DNA of 64,000 nucleotides from Gammaproteobacteria bacterium (GCA_013178375.1 JABLXQ010000031.1:1-64000), one strand, 5' to 3'; numbered from the stretch's first letter, positions 7,998-21,211 are shown. The notes: generated from the letters alone by a model not told the origin. Numbers and translations are program-made.

Positions 7998-8792
7998 TCA
8001 TGCCCCACCCAGCCGTTCATGAAGAAATGTGACCATCTCCTCATAAGCCTTGCGGGTGGGATGACCGGGGCGGTCGACAAAATCGATGGTCAGCACAGCA
8101 TGGGACCAGGGTTTGATCTTGTGCCGGTTGAATAGCGAGGAATCGATTTCGATCCGGCGGAAACGTTCGCCCAGCTGATCCGACAGATAATCGAAGCGGG
8201 CTTTGGGGCACATCACGTCATGGGTGAAACGCATGCCCAGAACGGGAATGTTGTCGCGCTCGGAACGGGCCTTGGCGGCCTGGAAATCAGCCTCGGGCAC
8301 CCCTGTGGTCGGGGTTCGCACATAATCGAGCAATCCTTCCAGATGGGCCGGTTCCGACATCACGGGTGCCGCCACCGACGGATCGATCATCAGGGTCAGC
8401 ACGAAGCCACCAGTAAAACACAAGCCGATCGCACCCACCGGCCTGCCGCCACATTCCTGCTGCATGTGACGGCACAGCGCCCGCAGGTAATCCGACACCG
8501 GCCCGCGTTCGCGCTGGGCCAGCAAGCGAAACTCCGCACTCACGCAGATGTGCACAAAATTTTTCACCGGCTCCCAGGCTGAACCGGGTTCGCCGAACAG
8601 CACCGGCAGGTAAACGGTAAAGCCGTCGGCATGCAACCGCTCCGCCAGATCCAGCGTTTCGCGCGTAATGCCCGGCAGCTCCTGGATGATGAGCACGCCG
8701 GGCTGGCTTCCATCACCCTTGCGCAGCACACGATGGCGGAAGCCTTCCGCAGCAAATTCAAATTCATCAAACCCGGGTACGAAATTGGTCAT
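7998..8792 (-). CDS. Dienelactone hydrolase family protein
   Basis: 264 residues with the alpha/beta-hydrolase fold of the DLH family. The nucleophile elbow GLCFTGG puts Cys at about 125, as in true dienelactone hydrolases (Cys instead of Ser). E38 in QELPG fits the Glu that activates it. The late WSHAVLT supplies the catalytic His (about 230). The enzyme would hydrolyse lactones or esters in the cytoplasm. No aromatic ring-cleavage genes lie nearby, so a chlorocatechol role is not supported. It follows the copper genes by nine bases on the same strand and may be co-transcribed with them. Confidence 0.88.
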   Translation of the reverse strand: MTNFVPGFDEFEFAAEGFRHRVLRKGDGSQPGVLIIQELPGITRETLDLAERLHADGFTVYLPVLFGEPGSAWEPVKNFVHICVSAEFRLLAQRERGPVSDYLRALCRHMQQECGGRPVGAIGLCFTGGFVLTLMIDPSVAAPVMSEPAHLEGLLDYVRTPTTGVPEADFQAAKARSERDNIPVLGMRFTHDVMCPKARFDYLSDQLGERFRRIEIDSSLFNRHKIKPWSHAVLTIDFVDRPGHPTRKAYEEMVTFLHERLGGA

Positions 8793-8801
8793 GGCGGTAC
8801 G

Positions 8802-9281
8802 TCAGTGATGATGGTGGTGCTGATGTTCGTCGGCGCCCGATTTGCCACCGGCGTCCTTGCGCACGGTCAGCGACACCGGCGCCGTGGTGCCATCGGCGAA
8901 ATGCAATGTCAGCGACACCGACTGGTTTTCCTCCAGCGGCTTTTTCAAACCGATCAGCATCACATGGTAGGAACCGGGCTGAAACTGCAGGGTCTGGTGC
9001 GCAGAAATCCCGATTTTCTCCTGCTTTTGCATCGACATCAGATCGCCGGTCTTGATCACGTTGTGCAGCTCCACCGCGCGGGCGACATCGCTGCTGGCAG
9101 ACACCAGCTCCAATGGCTTGTCGGTCGGGTTGTGCAGCGTGAAATAAGCCGCGCTGTTCTCGCTGACCGGCGGCACCCAGCGCACCCAGCCATCCGTCAC
9201 CTCAACGGCACTGCCCGCCCAGGCAACAGCAGCAACGGTCCAAAACAACAACACCGACAGTATTTTTTTCAGGTTCAACAT
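8802..9281 (-). CDS. Periplasmic copper chaperone PCu(A)C with His-rich tail
   Basis: 159 residues from ATG 9281; I prefer this to ATG 9290 because GGAG then sits nine bases upstream. It has a signal peptide (about 1-22, ending AWA). The copper ligands of the PCu(A)C family are visible: H73, M84 and the H106-x-M108 pair in SYHVMLIG. The extreme C-terminus is HQHHHHH, a second likely metal-binding tract. PCu(A)C hands Cu(I) to the CuA site of cytochrome c oxidase together with SCO1. The SCO1 gene lies directly upstream, which supports that role. Confidence 0.92.
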   Translation of the reverse strand: MLNLKKILSVLLFWTVAAVAWAGSAVEVTDGWVRWVPPVSENSAAYFTLHNPTDKPLELVSASSDVARAVELHNVIKTGDLMSMQKQEKIGISAHQTLQFQPGSYHVMLIGLKKPLEENQSVSLTLHFADGTTAPVSLTVRKDAGGKSGADEHQHHHHH

Positions 9282-9331
9282 GTTCAACATCTCCAGCAGC
9301 GCAAGGCCACACTATTCAATTCAAACAACGT

Positions 9332-9916
9332 TTATTCATCCAGCAGACTTTCAACCGCATCCACCATCTCGTCGATGGGGTCTTTGCTGCCGAACAGCGC
9401 GCGCACTCGGCCCTGGTCATCCAGCAGATAGATATAGTCGCTGTGGGCGAACAGGGTGCCGGCGGCGGAATCGGATTTCTGCGGCAGATACACCACGCCA
9501 AAACGTTTCGCCACGTCGGCCACCTGCTCGGGTGTGCCCGTCATGCCGATAAAATCCTTGCCGAAATGCTGCAGGTACGCCTGCAGCCGCTCCACCGTGT
9601 CGCGCGCGGGATCGAAGGTCACGAACAGCGGCTGTACCCGCGCCCGCGTTTCCTTTGAATCCTCCTCCAGCGCATTCATCACCTGCGTCATGCGCGACAG
9701 CACCATGGGACACACATCGGGGCAGGAGGTATAACCGAAATTCAGCAGCACCAGGCGACCCTTGAAATCGCTCAACTGATCCTGCGCCGCCACGGTGGAC
9801 TGCAGTTGAAAGTCCCCACCCAGCCTGGTGTTAACCGGCAATTCCTTCGCCACCAGCAGCAGCGGCCATCCCAGCAACGCCACCATTCCACCACAAGCCA
9901 GCCATCGTGCAATCAC
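9332..9916 (-). CDS. SCO1/SenC family copper/thiol protein of cytochrome oxidase assembly
   Basis: 194 residues starting at GTG 9916 with a consensus AGGAGG five bases upstream. An N-terminal hydrophobic segment (about 8-24) anchors or exports it. A thioredoxin-like domain carries the metal/thiol motif C65-PDV-C69 in GYTSCPDVCP and the conserved His (about 158) in LFAHSDY. SCO proteins deliver copper to, or reduce, the CuA cysteines of cytochrome oxidase subunit II in the periplasm. It is the first gene of a sco1-PCu(A)C pair transcribed on the minus strand. Confidence 0.93.
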   Translation of the reverse strand: MIARWLACGGMVALLGWPLLLVAKELPVNTRLGGDFQLQSTVAAQDQLSDFKGRLVLLNFGYTSCPDVCPMVLSRMTQVMNALEEDSKETRARVQPLFVTFDPARDTVERLQAYLQHFGKDFIGMTGTPEQVADVAKRFGVVYLPQKSDSAAGTLFAHSDYIYLLDDQGRVRALFGSKDPIDEMVDAVESLLDE

Positions 9917-9986
9917 GCTTTCCTCCTGATTCCCCAGCGGTTTTTCAAGTCACCGGATAGTAACCCATTGCCGCAGGTGTACAAAC

Positions 9987-10015
9987 TGTGAAAACCCGGG
10001 GTCCGCCTGTATAAT
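9987..10015 (+). promoter_or_regulatory. Probable sigma-70 promoter of miaB
   Basis: A perfect TATAAT lies at 10010-10015, about 40 bases before the miaB start codon. The hexamer 17 bases upstream (TGTGAA, 9987-9992) is only a partial -35 match. Confidence 0.5.
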
Positions 10016-10054
10016 GCGCCTCCGATCCTGTCCACCCGATGTTCTGAATTCCCC

Positions 10055-11392
10055 ATGCGCAAGAAACTCTTTATCGAAACCCACGGCTGCCAGATGAACG
10101 AATACGATTCGTCCCGCATGGCGGACCTGCTGGGTGTCACCCACCAGCTGGAACTCACCGACAACGCCGAGGAAGCCGACGTGCTGTTGCTGAACACCTG
10201 CTCGGTGCGGGAAAAGGCGCAGGAGAAAGTGTTCCACCAGCTGGGGCGCTGGAAGAAACTGAAAGAGAAAAATCCGGATCTGCTGATCGGCGTGGGCGGC
10301 TGTGTGGCCAGCCAGGAAGGCGATGCCATCCGCCAGCGCGCGCCGTTCGTGGATCTGGTGTTCGGTCCGCAGACCCTGCACCGGCTGCCCAAAATGATCG
10401 AGGTGGTGGACCTGTCCCACGAAGCCGTGGTGGACGTGTCCTTCCCCGAAATCGAAAAATTCGACACCCTGCCGCAGCCCAGCGTCGACGGCCCCAAGGC
10501 TTTCGTTTCCATCATGGAAGGCTGCAGCAAGTACTGCACGTTCTGCGTGGTGCCCTATACCCGGGGCGAGGAAGTCAGCCGCCGCTTTGAAGATGTGATG
10601 AAGGAATTGAACCACCTGGCCGGCCTGGGCGTGCGCGAAGTGACCCTGCTGGGCCAGAACGTGAACGGCTATCGGGGCGAGAACGCCAGCGGCGAGACCG
10701 TGGATTTTGCCGAGCTGATCGAACACACCGCCCGCATTCCCGGCATCGACCGCATCCGCTTCACCACCAGCCATCCACTGGAATTCTCCGACGCGCTGAT
10801 CGATGTCTACGCCCGCGAACCCAAACTGGTGAGCCATCTGCACCTGCCGGTGCAAAGCGGGTCCGACCGCATCCTGGCGCTGATGAAACGCAATCACACC
10901 ATTGCCGATTACGTGGCCCGCATCCGCAAACTGCAGCAGGTGCGCCCGGGCATTTCCCTGTCATCGGATTTCATCATCGGCTTCCCGGGCGAGACCGAGG
11001 AAGATTTCCTCGCCACCATGCACCTGATCGACGACATTGGCTTCGACAGCAGCTACAGCTTCGTTTACAGCCCGCGCCCCGGCACCCCGGCAGCGGACAT
11101 GGTGGACGACACGCCGGAAGAGGAAAAGAAACGCCGGCTGGCACTGCTGCAGCACCGCATCATACAGAACGCCCAGGGCATCAGCCGCCGCATGGTGGGC
11201 ACGGTGCAACGCATTCTGGTGGACGGTATTTCGAAGAAAGACCCGGGCCAGCTGCAGGGTCGCACCGAGAACAACCGGGTGGTGAACTTCCACCACCACG
11301 ACGACGATCTGGTGGGGCAATTCGTGGATGTGAAAATCGAAGAAGCGCTGCCCAATTCTCTGCGCGGCATTCTGGTGGCTGTGATCGGATAA
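10055..11392 (+). CDS. miaB: tRNA-2-methylthio-N6-dimethylallyladenosine synthase
   Basis: 445 residues, the normal size. It is a radical-SAM methylthiotransferase that adds the 2-methylthio group to i6A37 of tRNAs reading UNN codons. The N-terminal UPF0004 domain has cysteines at 12, 49 and 83 for the auxiliary cluster. The radical-SAM motif CSKYCTFC has C157, C161 and C164. A TRAM domain closes the protein (about 378-440). There is little Shine-Dalgarno sequence. Its position upstream of phoH-ybeY-corC-lnt matches pseudomonads, but here a DMT transporter on the opposite strand separates them. Confidence 0.97.
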   Translation: MRKKLFIETHGCQMNEYDSSRMADLLGVTHQLELTDNAEEADVLLLNTCSVREKAQEKVFHQLGRWKKLKEKNPDLLIGVGGCVASQEGDAIRQRAPFVDLVFGPQTLHRLPKMIEVVDLSHEAVVDVSFPEIEKFDTLPQPSVDGPKAFVSIMEGCSKYCTFCVVPYTRGEEVSRRFEDVMKELNHLAGLGVREVTLLGQNVNGYRGENASGETVDFAELIEHTARIPGIDRIRFTTSHPLEFSDALIDVYAREPKLVSHLHLPVQSGSDRILALMKRNHTIADYVARIRKLQQVRPGISLSSDFIIGFPGETEEDFLATMHLIDDIGFDSSYSFVYSPRPGTPAADMVDDTPEEEKKRRLALLQHRIIQNAQGISRRMVGTVQRILVDGISKKDPGQLQGRTENNRVVNFHHHDDDLVGQFVDVKIEEALPNSLRGILVAVIG

Positions 11393-11416
11393 AAAACCGG
11401 CACCCGGCTGGCGGAT

Positions 11417-12280
11417 TCAGTGCCCCGCCGCCCCGGGCCGCAAGGCTTCCAGCAGCGCGGCCGCCAATACGCAACCCACCCCCGCCAGCTTCAGTGCCGT
11501 CAACTCCGATTCCCCCAGCCAGGCCGCCGACACCACTGCGGCCAGCAATTCCATCACCATGATCACCCCCGCCTGTCCGGCCTGCAGCCGGATCACCGAC
11601 CATAAGGTACCCAGGCTGGCCAGGAACCAGATCAGTCCCATCAGCGCCATCCAGCCAAACGCCGCCGGTTGCCAGGCCGGGCTTGCGGCCAGATCAGGCT
11701 GGACACCCGCCACCAGCAGCAACCCGGCCAGAACCGCGCACCCCATGAACATGGCGCCCACCTTGCTGGCCAGCGGCAGAGCCGGCGAAGCCCGAAACGC
11801 AATGTTGTTCAGTGCGAAGGCCAACCCTGACACCAGCGCCATAAGATCCAGCCAGCCCAGCGGTTGCTCCAGAATATCCCAGCCACCCAGGATCAGCAGC
11901 GCACCCACCAGCGCCAGCGCCACACTCACCAGCCGCTGCCGGTCGATGGCTTCCGCCAGAAAGAACCGTCCGCCCACCGCACTCCACACCGGCATCAGGT
12001 AAAACAGCACCATCACCCGCACCACGTCACCGTGCATCAACGCCAGATTGAAGGTCAGGTTGGCACAGCCCCCCAGCAGGAAAATCAGGCCCAGCGCACG
12101 GGCTCCGCCCGCCCAGCGCGACCGTTGCCGCCACAGCAACGGCGCCAGCAGCAGCGCCACCGCACCATAGCTCACAAGGATCAGCGGCAGACCCTCGATA
12201 CCCCGCCCATGCAGGAATTTCAGCGGCAGCCAGGTCAGGCCCCACAAGATGGATGCAGACAACAATACGAAAACCGGCAC
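11417..12280 (-). CDS. EamA/DMT-superfamily transporter
   Basis: About 287 residues with ten predicted transmembrane helices and the duplicated EamA architecture (about 1-135 and 145-283); SILWGLTWLPLKFL is typical of helix 1. I place the start at GTG 12280, with GAGG five bases upstream, because the longer reading frame adds an unlikely Ser/Pro/Phe-rich extension. These carriers export metabolites or amino acids by proton exchange; the substrate is unknown. It is convergent with miaB across a 24-base gap. Confidence 0.85.
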   Translation of the reverse strand: MPVFVLLSASILWGLTWLPLKFLHGRGIEGLPLILVSYGAVALLLAPLLWRQRSRWAGGARALGLIFLLGGCANLTFNLALMHGDVVRVMVLFYLMPVWSAVGGRFFLAEAIDRQRLVSVALALVGALLILGGWDILEQPLGWLDLMALVSGLAFALNNIAFRASPALPLASKVGAMFMGCAVLAGLLLVAGVQPDLAASPAWQPAAFGWMALMGLIWFLASLGTLWSVIRLQAGQAGVIMVMELLAAVVSAAWLGESELTALKLAGVGCVLAAALLEALRPGAAGH

Positions 12281-12384
12281 GGACACCTCATGGCAAACCA
12301 GCAACAGCAATGGCGGGCATGATACAGAAAACAGGTCTGACGGGATAAAAGAAGGGATTGGAAAGAATGATTCAGAAAGAAAGG

Positions 12385-12510
12385 TAGGGTGGGTCGAGAG
12401 CGGCGGGTGGTACAACACAACTCCACCCGCCGCTTCTTCCCGATTTCCGACGTGCCTTTCGCCGTCAGACGACGCTACAGCGAAGCCAGGTACAACCTAC
12501 TTCACCTGGC
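12385..12510. repeat. Probable intergenic repeat with strong stem-loops
   Basis: Within the roughly 600-base gap before phoH, AGCGGCGGGTGG (12399-12410) pairs perfectly with CCACCCGCCGCT (12423-12434). A second stem is formed by GCCAGGT (12485-12491) and ACCTGGC (12504-12510). The block is bounded by GTAGGGTGGGT on the left and ACAACCTAC on the right, an arrangement like the GTAGGGTGG..CCACCCTAC repeats dispersed in many proteobacteria. Copy number cannot be seen here. Confidence 0.45.
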
Positions 12511-12840
12511 AGATGCAAAACCCGTAGCCGGGCGCAACAACGAGCGCGCCACCGGCCAGTACAGCCCCAATTCGGGTTTTGCCGACTTTCCCCCTTGAAT
12601 TCGGTATCGCGGGAAAGGCATCGAAATCAAACCTCGCGGGGACCATAGCAGCACCCGTGCCAACTATCCAACATGCTGATTTAAAAGGCTATAAAGCCGA
12701 AACCAAAGCAGCCGTCAGCCACGCCTGTAAACCATGCCGACAGAAAATGCCCACCATGGCGCCAAACCGCTGGCGCCACCGTAAACCAGCCCGACACTGA
12801 CCACCCATTTACGGCTTTTCCTGCTCCGCGCTTCCGGTAT
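12511..12840. other. Non-coding stretch before phoH
   Basis: No open frame here has a ribosome site or a recognisable product. The only structure is two copies of the palindrome TGGCGCCA at 12757-12764 and 12771-12778, which can pair as a short hairpin. The rest looks unremarkable. Confidence 0.5.
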
Positions 12841-12888
12841 ATGCTAGAAACCATCCTCACAATTCGCAGGGCGTATACCGCAGGCATT

Positions 12889-13962
12889 TTGAATCAGATA
12901 GTGACTACCCAGCAGCTCAAACTCGAACCCGCCGATTCCCGCCGCCTCGCTCGCCTGTGCGGGCAATTCGACGAAAACCTCCGCCAGATCGAAGAACGCC
13001 TCGACGTCCAGATCAAGAACCGGGGCAACGCCTTCCAGCTGACCGGCCATCCGGACCAGGTCGCCACCGCCAGCACCGTGCTGGACAGCCTCTACCGCGA
13101 CACCTTCGCCAACCGTGAAATCACTCCCGACCAGGTGCATCTGCAACTGAGCGAGTGCCTGATGGATGCGGGACTGAGCGGCATCGCCACGCCACTGCAT
13201 TCCGGCCTGCATGACGATCCGGAATCCGGCGAGCTGAGCGTGCGCACCCGCAAGGGCGCCATCAAGCCCAGGGGCGAAAACCAGAAGGATTACGTGCGCA
13301 AGATCTTCCGCCACGACATCAACTTCGGCATCGGCCCCGCCGGTACCGGCAAGACCTACCTGGCGGTGGCCTGCGCAGTGGAAGCGCTGGAAGCGGAAAA
13401 AGTGCGTCGCATTTTGCTGGTGCGCCCGGCGGTGGAAGCGGGTGAAAAACTGGGCTTCCTGCCCGGAGATCTGGCGGAAAAGATCAATCCCTACCTGCGC
13501 CCGCTGTACGACGCCCTGTATGAAATGCTGGGCTTCGAGCGGGTGGCCAAGTACATCGACCGCCAGATCATCGAAGTGGCCCCGCTGGCCTACATGCGCG
13601 GCCGCACCCTCAACAATTCCTTCATCATTCTGGATGAAAGTCAGAACACCACCCGGGAGCAGATGAAAATGTTCCTGACCCGGATCGGTTTCGGTTCCAA
13701 GGCCGTCATCACCGGCGACTACACCCAGATCGATTTGCCACGCGGCACCATGTCCGGTCTCCGACATGCCATGGAAGTGCTGCAGGGAATCGACGAAATC
13801 GGCTTCACCTATTTCGACTCCAAGGACGTGGTGCGCCACACCCTGGTGCAGCGCATCGTCGAAGCCTACGACCAGTTTGAAACCGAGGAAGAAAAGGATC
13901 GCCAGGAAAAGCGGATACAGCGCGAGCGCGAATACCGTAACCGGGAACAGCCGGCGCAATGA
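12889..13962 (+). CDS. ybeZ: PhoH family ATPase (YbeZ)
   Basis: About 357 residues from TTG 12889. Family members begin only about ten residues before the [14 protein letters not shown] segment, so ATG 12841 seems too early; GTG 12901 is an alternative start. An N-terminal KH-like region is followed by the PhoH P-loop domain with [11 protein letters not shown] (Walker A) and FIILDESQN (Walker B). The protein is an RNA-associated ATPase that works with YbeY in ribosome and RNA maturation. The stop overlaps the ybeY start by four bases (ATGA), which indicates translational coupling, and the operon continues to corC and lnt. Confidence 0.93.
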   Translation: MNQIVTTQQLKLEPADSRRLARLCGQFDENLRQIEERLDVQIKNRGNAFQLTGHPDQVATASTVLDSLYRDTFANREITPDQVHLQLSECLMDAGLSGIATPLHSGLHDDPESGELSVRTRKGAIKPRGENQKDYVRKIFRHDINFGIGPAGTGKTYLAVACAVEALEAEKVRRILLVRPAVEAGEKLGFLPGDLAEKINPYLRPLYDALYEMLGFERVAKYIDRQIIEVAPLAYMRGRTLNNSFIILDESQNTTREQMKMFLTRIGFGSKAVITGDYTQIDLPRGTMSGLRHAMEVLQGIDEIGFTYFDSKDVVRHTLVQRIVEAYDQFETEEEKDRQEKRIQREREYRNREQPAQ

Positions 13963-14447
13963 GCGCGCCAGCCCACCTGGAACTGGACGTGCAGATCGCC
14001 TGCGACGCTTCCGGCCTGCCCACTGAAGCCGATTTCACCGGCTGGGTGCAGGCCGCCCTCGATGGCGCCGGCTTCAAGGCGCCGCAGGGCATGCCCACCG
14101 AAATGACCATCCGTGTGGTCGATGCCGAAGAAAGTCGCGAACTGAACCGCACGTATCGCGACAAGGACAAACCCACCAATGTGCTGTCGTTTCCGTTTGA
14201 AGTACCGGATGATGTTGAACTGGCCCTGCTGGGGGATCTGGTGATCTGCGCACCGGTGGTGGCACAAGAATCGCAAGAACAGGACAAGACCACCCGGGCC
14301 CACTGGGCCCACATGGTGGTACACGGCACGCTGCATCTGTTGGGGTTCGACCATGTCGAAGCGGATGAAGCGGCTGAAATGGAGACGCTGGAGGTGCAAA
14401 TCCTGGGCAAACTGGGCTTTGCAGACCCCTACGTAATCGATAACTAA
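13959..14447 (+). CDS. ybeY: rRNA maturation endoribonuclease YbeY
   Basis: 162 residues, the usual length. The zinc-binding signature [11 protein letters not shown] (about 122-132, H-x3-H-x5-H) is intact. YbeY is a single-strand endoribonuclease needed for 16S rRNA 3'-end processing and 70S quality control. The start codon overlaps the phoH stop, and the next gene, corC, follows within 25 bases. This matches the ybeZ-ybeY-corC-lnt operon of gammaproteobacteria. Confidence 0.97.
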   Translation: MSAPAHLELDVQIACDASGLPTEADFTGWVQAALDGAGFKAPQGMPTEMTIRVVDAEESRELNRTYRDKDKPTNVLSFPFEVPDDVELALLGDLVICAPVVAQESQEQDKTTRAHWAHMVVHGTLHLLGFDHVEADEAAEMETLEVQILGKLGFADPYVIDN

Positions 14448-14468
14448 AATGGAGTGACCTGCGTCATC

Positions 14469-15314
14469 ATGAACGACGACCACAGTCGTAATGGTTCAAC
14501 GGGCCGAACCTTTCTCGACAGAATCGCGAATTTTCTTTCCGGTGAGCCAACCACCCAGGCCGAAGTTCTGGAAATCCTGACCAATGCCCACCGCTCCGGG
14601 CTGATCGATTCCGAAGCGCTGGGGATCTTCCAGGGCGCCATGCAGGTGTCCGACATGCAGGTGCGGGAGATCATGGTGCCGCGCTCGCAGTGCGTGGTGC
14701 TGTCCGCCACGGCGAAACCGGAAGAATACCTGCCACTCATCATCGAATCCGCCCACTCCCGCTTCCCCGTCTACAGCGATTCGCCGGACAACATCATCGG
14801 CATCCTGCTGGCGAAAGATCTGCTGGATCTGGTGTTCCGCAACCGCCTCGACAAGACGCCGCTGAAGGAGATGATCCGCCCCGCCACCTGTGTGCCGGAA
14901 AGCAAGCGCCTGAACGTGCTGCTGCGGGAATTCCGTCAGACCCGCACCCACATGGCCGTGGTGGTGAACGAGTACGGCAAGATGTCCGGGCTGGTGACGA
15001 TCGAGGATGTGCTGGAGCAGATCGTGGGCGAGATTGGCGACGAGCACGATTTCGACGACGACTACCTGATCAAGCCGGGCAAGGGCAATGAGTTCGTGGT
15101 GAAGGCGGTGACGCCAGTGGACGAGTTCAACGAGCATTTCGGCACGACGTTCGGTGAAGACGAATACGACACCATCGGCGGCATTGTGCTGGGTCAATTC
15201 GGCCGGCTGCCGAAACGGGATGAAAGTGTCAACATCGGCAAGTACAATTTCACCATCCTCAACGCCGACAATCGGGCGATCCGTCTGCTGAAAGTCAGCC
15301 CGATTCAACACTAA
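14469..15314 (+). CDS. corC: CorC/HlyC-type CBS-domain protein
   Basis: 281 residues from ATG 14469, giving MNDDHSRNG, which aligns with the MSDDNS start of E. coli CorC; GTG 14454 is a less likely start. There is no DUF21 membrane domain. Two CBS domains (about 65-190) begin around MQVREIMVPRSQC, and a C-terminal transporter-associated CorC_HlyC domain (about 200-280) contains YDTIGGIVLGQFGRLP. It is linked to magnesium/cobalt homeostasis in E. coli. It belongs to the phoH-ybeY-corC-lnt operon. Confidence 0.94.
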   Translation: MNDDHSRNGSTGRTFLDRIANFLSGEPTTQAEVLEILTNAHRSGLIDSEALGIFQGAMQVSDMQVREIMVPRSQCVVLSATAKPEEYLPLIIESAHSRFPVYSDSPDNIIGILLAKDLLDLVFRNRLDKTPLKEMIRPATCVPESKRLNVLLREFRQTRTHMAVVVNEYGKMSGLVTIEDVLEQIVGEIGDEHDFDDDYLIKPGKGNEFVVKAVTPVDEFNEHFGTTFGEDEYDTIGGIVLGQFGRLPKRDESVNIGKYNFTILNADNRAIRLLKVSPIQH

Positions 15315-15323
15315 GACCTTTTC

Positions 15324-16877
15324 ATGAATTTCAATCGTACCCCGACTGCGGGTGGCAAGGGCCACCTGCTGGCCCTGCTCGCAGGCGCTATTTTCCCTTT
15401 AGGCCTGGCGCCGCTGGACCTGTGGCCGCTGATTCCGGTGTCCATGGCCGTGCTGGTCTGGCTGCTGGAGGGCCTCACACCCGGGCAGGCGTTCAAGCGC
15501 GCCTGGTGGTATGGGGTGGGCTTCAATGGTGTGGGCATATCCTGGGTCTATGTGTCGATCCATTATTTCGGCCACACGCCCCTGTGGCTGTCCGTGCTGG
15601 CCACGGCGCTGTTCGTGGCGTTTCTGGCGCTGGTGCTGTTTGCCATTCCGTTCTGGTTCTACCGCCGCTGCAATCTGGACCGCAGCGCGCTGATCAGCTT
15701 CCCTGCCGTCTGGGTGCTGGTGGAATGGAGCAAGACCTGGATTCTGAGCGGCTTCCCCTGGCTGTGGGCGGGCTATGGATTTATCGACACGCCGCTGGCA
15801 CCACTGGGCCCGGTCACCGGCGTGCTGGGCATCAGCTTCGTGGTGGCGCTGACGGCAGTGCTGCTGCGGCAGCTGGTGCAGCGCTACACTGTCCACCAAC
15901 ACAATGGCCAGCGCGGCCGGACCGCACTGGCACTGGTGGTGATCTGGGGCGCCAGTTTCGCCCTGGGGCAGTTCCAATGGATTCAGCCCAATGCCGAGCC
16001 GGCGCTGAAGGTGGCACTGGTGCAGGGCAACATTGATCAGGACCAGAAATGGGACCCGGCCTACCGTGACCTGATCCTGCTCACCTACAAGAACCTGACG
16101 GAGCAGGCCTGGGACGCCGACCTGATCCTGTGGCCGGAAGCGGCTTACCCGGTGTTCCATCACCAGGCATCCAATTTTATTTCCAACCTGAATATCCGCG
16201 CGCGGGAAAAGAATGTGGCGGTGGTGAGCGGCGTGCCGTTCTGGCAGTGGGAAAACGAGCGCAGCACTTACTACAACTCCATCTTCGTGATCGGCGCAGG
16301 CGACGGTCTGTACCACAAGCAGCGGCTGGTGCCGTTCGGCGAGTATGTGCCGCTGGAGCAGTACATCCGGGGCCTGATTCCGTTCTTCAACCTGCCCATG
16401 TCCAGCTTTACGCCGGGTCGCGACGACCAGAAACCGCTGGAAGCGAAGGGGCTGAAATTCGCCGCCTACATCTGCTATGAAATCGTGTATCCGGAACTGG
16501 TGCGCACCGAGGCGCTGGGCAAGGATTTTCTGGTCACCATCAGCAATGACGCCTGGTTCGGCCGGTCCTGGGGTCCGCTGCAGCATTTCCAGATGGCGCG
16601 CATGCGGGCACTGGAAACCGGCAAATACCTGCTGCGGGGCACCAATACCGGGGTGACGGCAGTGATCGATCCCTGGGGCAAGGTGCTGGCGCAACTGCCG
16701 CAGTTCCAGGAAGGCTTGCTGAAAAGCAGTTTCCACACCGTGAGTGGGGTGACACCTTACATGCACTGGGGCTGGTGGCCGGTGCTGGGCTTGTCGTTCG
16801 TGTTGCTGTTCAGCGGGATGGTGATGGGCTTTGGTCCGGCGCGGCAGCCGCAGGAACGGCCATTGTTCCGGAAATAG
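15324..16877 (+). CDS. lnt: Apolipoprotein N-acyltransferase
   Basis: 517 residues. About six N-terminal transmembrane helices (about 12-215) are followed by a periplasmic nitrilase-like domain (about 225-485) and a last helix near the C-terminus. The catalytic triad is visible: E272 in LWPEAAYP, K332 in YHKQRLVPFGEY and C384 in AYICYEIVYPE. Lnt N-acylates the lipid-modified cysteine of lipoproteins, completing maturation before Lol sorting. It is the last gene of the phoH operon, and its final 68 bases overlap the 3' end of the convergent ydcF-like gene. Confidence 0.97.
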   Translation: MNFNRTPTAGGKGHLLALLAGAIFPLGLAPLDLWPLIPVSMAVLVWLLEGLTPGQAFKRAWWYGVGFNGVGISWVYVSIHYFGHTPLWLSVLATALFVAFLALVLFAIPFWFYRRCNLDRSALISFPAVWVLVEWSKTWILSGFPWLWAGYGFIDTPLAPLGPVTGVLGISFVVALTAVLLRQLVQRYTVHQHNGQRGRTALALVVIWGASFALGQFQWIQPNAEPALKVALVQGNIDQDQKWDPAYRDLILLTYKNLTEQAWDADLILWPEAAYPVFHHQASNFISNLNIRAREKNVAVVSGVPFWQWENERSTYYNSIFVIGAGDGLYHKQRLVPFGEYVPLEQYIRGLIPFFNLPMSSFTPGRDDQKPLEAKGLKFAAYICYEIVYPELVRTEALGKDFLVTISNDAWFGRSWGPLQHFQMARMRALETGKYLLRGTNTGVTAVIDPWGKVLAQLPQFQEGLLKSSFHTVSGVTPYMHWGWWPVLGLSFVLLFSGMVMGFGPARQPQERPLFRK

Positions 16878-17679
16878 TGGATTCGGAAATAGCCGATTCG
16901 GAAGACGGGAAAGCCGCGTTGCGGAAGCTGTCGTAGCTGAGGGCATAGGCCAGCACCCCCAGCCATTCGCGCAGGGCGTCGCCGTTCTGGAACAATGCGG
17001 TCCGTTCAGGCACCAGGGTACGCAGGTCCGGATAAGTGCCGCTGCGGAAACCCGTCGGCGCCGGGACCACTTTCATACCCTGGGCCTCGAAGCAGGGCAC
17101 TGCCCGCCGCATGTGCCAGGCGTCGGTTACCAGCACCACGGTGTCGATACCGGCCTGCCGCAGCAGGGCGGCGCTGAACTCTGCGTTTTCCCAGGTATTC
17201 CGGCTGCGATCCTCCTGCCAGCGGGGCGCCAGGTTCATCCGGCCCAGCATCTGCGCCATCAGCGCGGCTTCAGTATCGTCAGAATCCTGCGGGCCGCCCC
17301 CGCTCACCAGCACAGGCAACGGCCGCTGCGAGGCCACTTCCACCGCATACAGCACTCGACGCAGGGTATTGTCCGCCAACCCCTCGTGGCTGTATTCAGG
17401 CGCGAATCCGCGCAGACCACCCCCCAGCACCACGATCGCACTACTATTGGCGTCCAGCGCCTGCAGCCGGGCCGGCTCCACGGGCGGGTAGACCTCGAGC
17501 GCGACGTGCACCTGATATTTCACCCAGGGCAACGACAGCAGCAGAAGTGTGACCAGCGCAAAGGCTGCCACGCCCTGCCCCAGCCTACGGTAACGCAGCA
17601 TCAGCAGCAGCCCGAGCAGGAGCAGGACGAAATTGAGAGCGGGCGGCAATGCCAGTTGAGTGAGCAGACTGCGGATCAA
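16810..17679 (-). CDS. YdcF/ElyC-type DUF218 membrane protein
   Basis: 289 residues. Two N-terminal hydrophobic helices (about 13-30 and 36-52) precede a DUF218 domain (about 80-250). Its motifs IVVLGGGL (about 81-88), LVSGGGPQDS and VTDAWHMRRA (around 190) are characteristic. ElyC/SanA relatives act in cell-envelope maintenance such as peptidoglycan or ECA precursor metabolism, but the chemistry is not settled. The reading frame continues 68 bases into the end of lnt on the other strand. Its C-terminus (AISESTISGTMAV..) is low complexity, so the overlap may be a recent stop-codon shift. Confidence 0.85.
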   Translation of the reverse strand: MIRSLLTQLALPPALNFVLLLLGLLLMLRYRRLGQGVAAFALVTLLLLSLPWVKYQVHVALEVYPPVEPARLQALDANSSAIVVLGGGLRGFAPEYSHEGLADNTLRRVLYAVEVASQRPLPVLVSGGGPQDSDDTEAALMAQMLGRMNLAPRWQEDRSRNTWENAEFSAALLRQAGIDTVVLVTDAWHMRRAVPCFEAQGMKVVPAPTGFRSGTYPDLRTLVPERTALFQNGDALREWLGVLAYALSYDSFRNAAFPSSESAISESTISGTMAVPAAAAPDQSPSPSR

Positions 17680-17818
17680 GATGGGATTCCTGTCGGATGA
17701 AAGCGGGCAAATTGTGCATCCAGAGTGTGACGACTGGAAGCGGAAAAAGCACGCGGGTGCGGTAATCTGAAGGCATTGCTAAACAGGCACGGGCAAAACA
17801 GCCACACGAGGCAGCCGC

Positions 17819-21183
<3,365 letters not shown>

Positions 21184-21211
21184 GCGTGCAACAATGCCCG
21201 ATGGGAATGCA

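Noticed and set aside
12579-12800. Short frame in the gap before phoH
   Set aside because: No ribosome site, no domain and no hydrophobic pattern.
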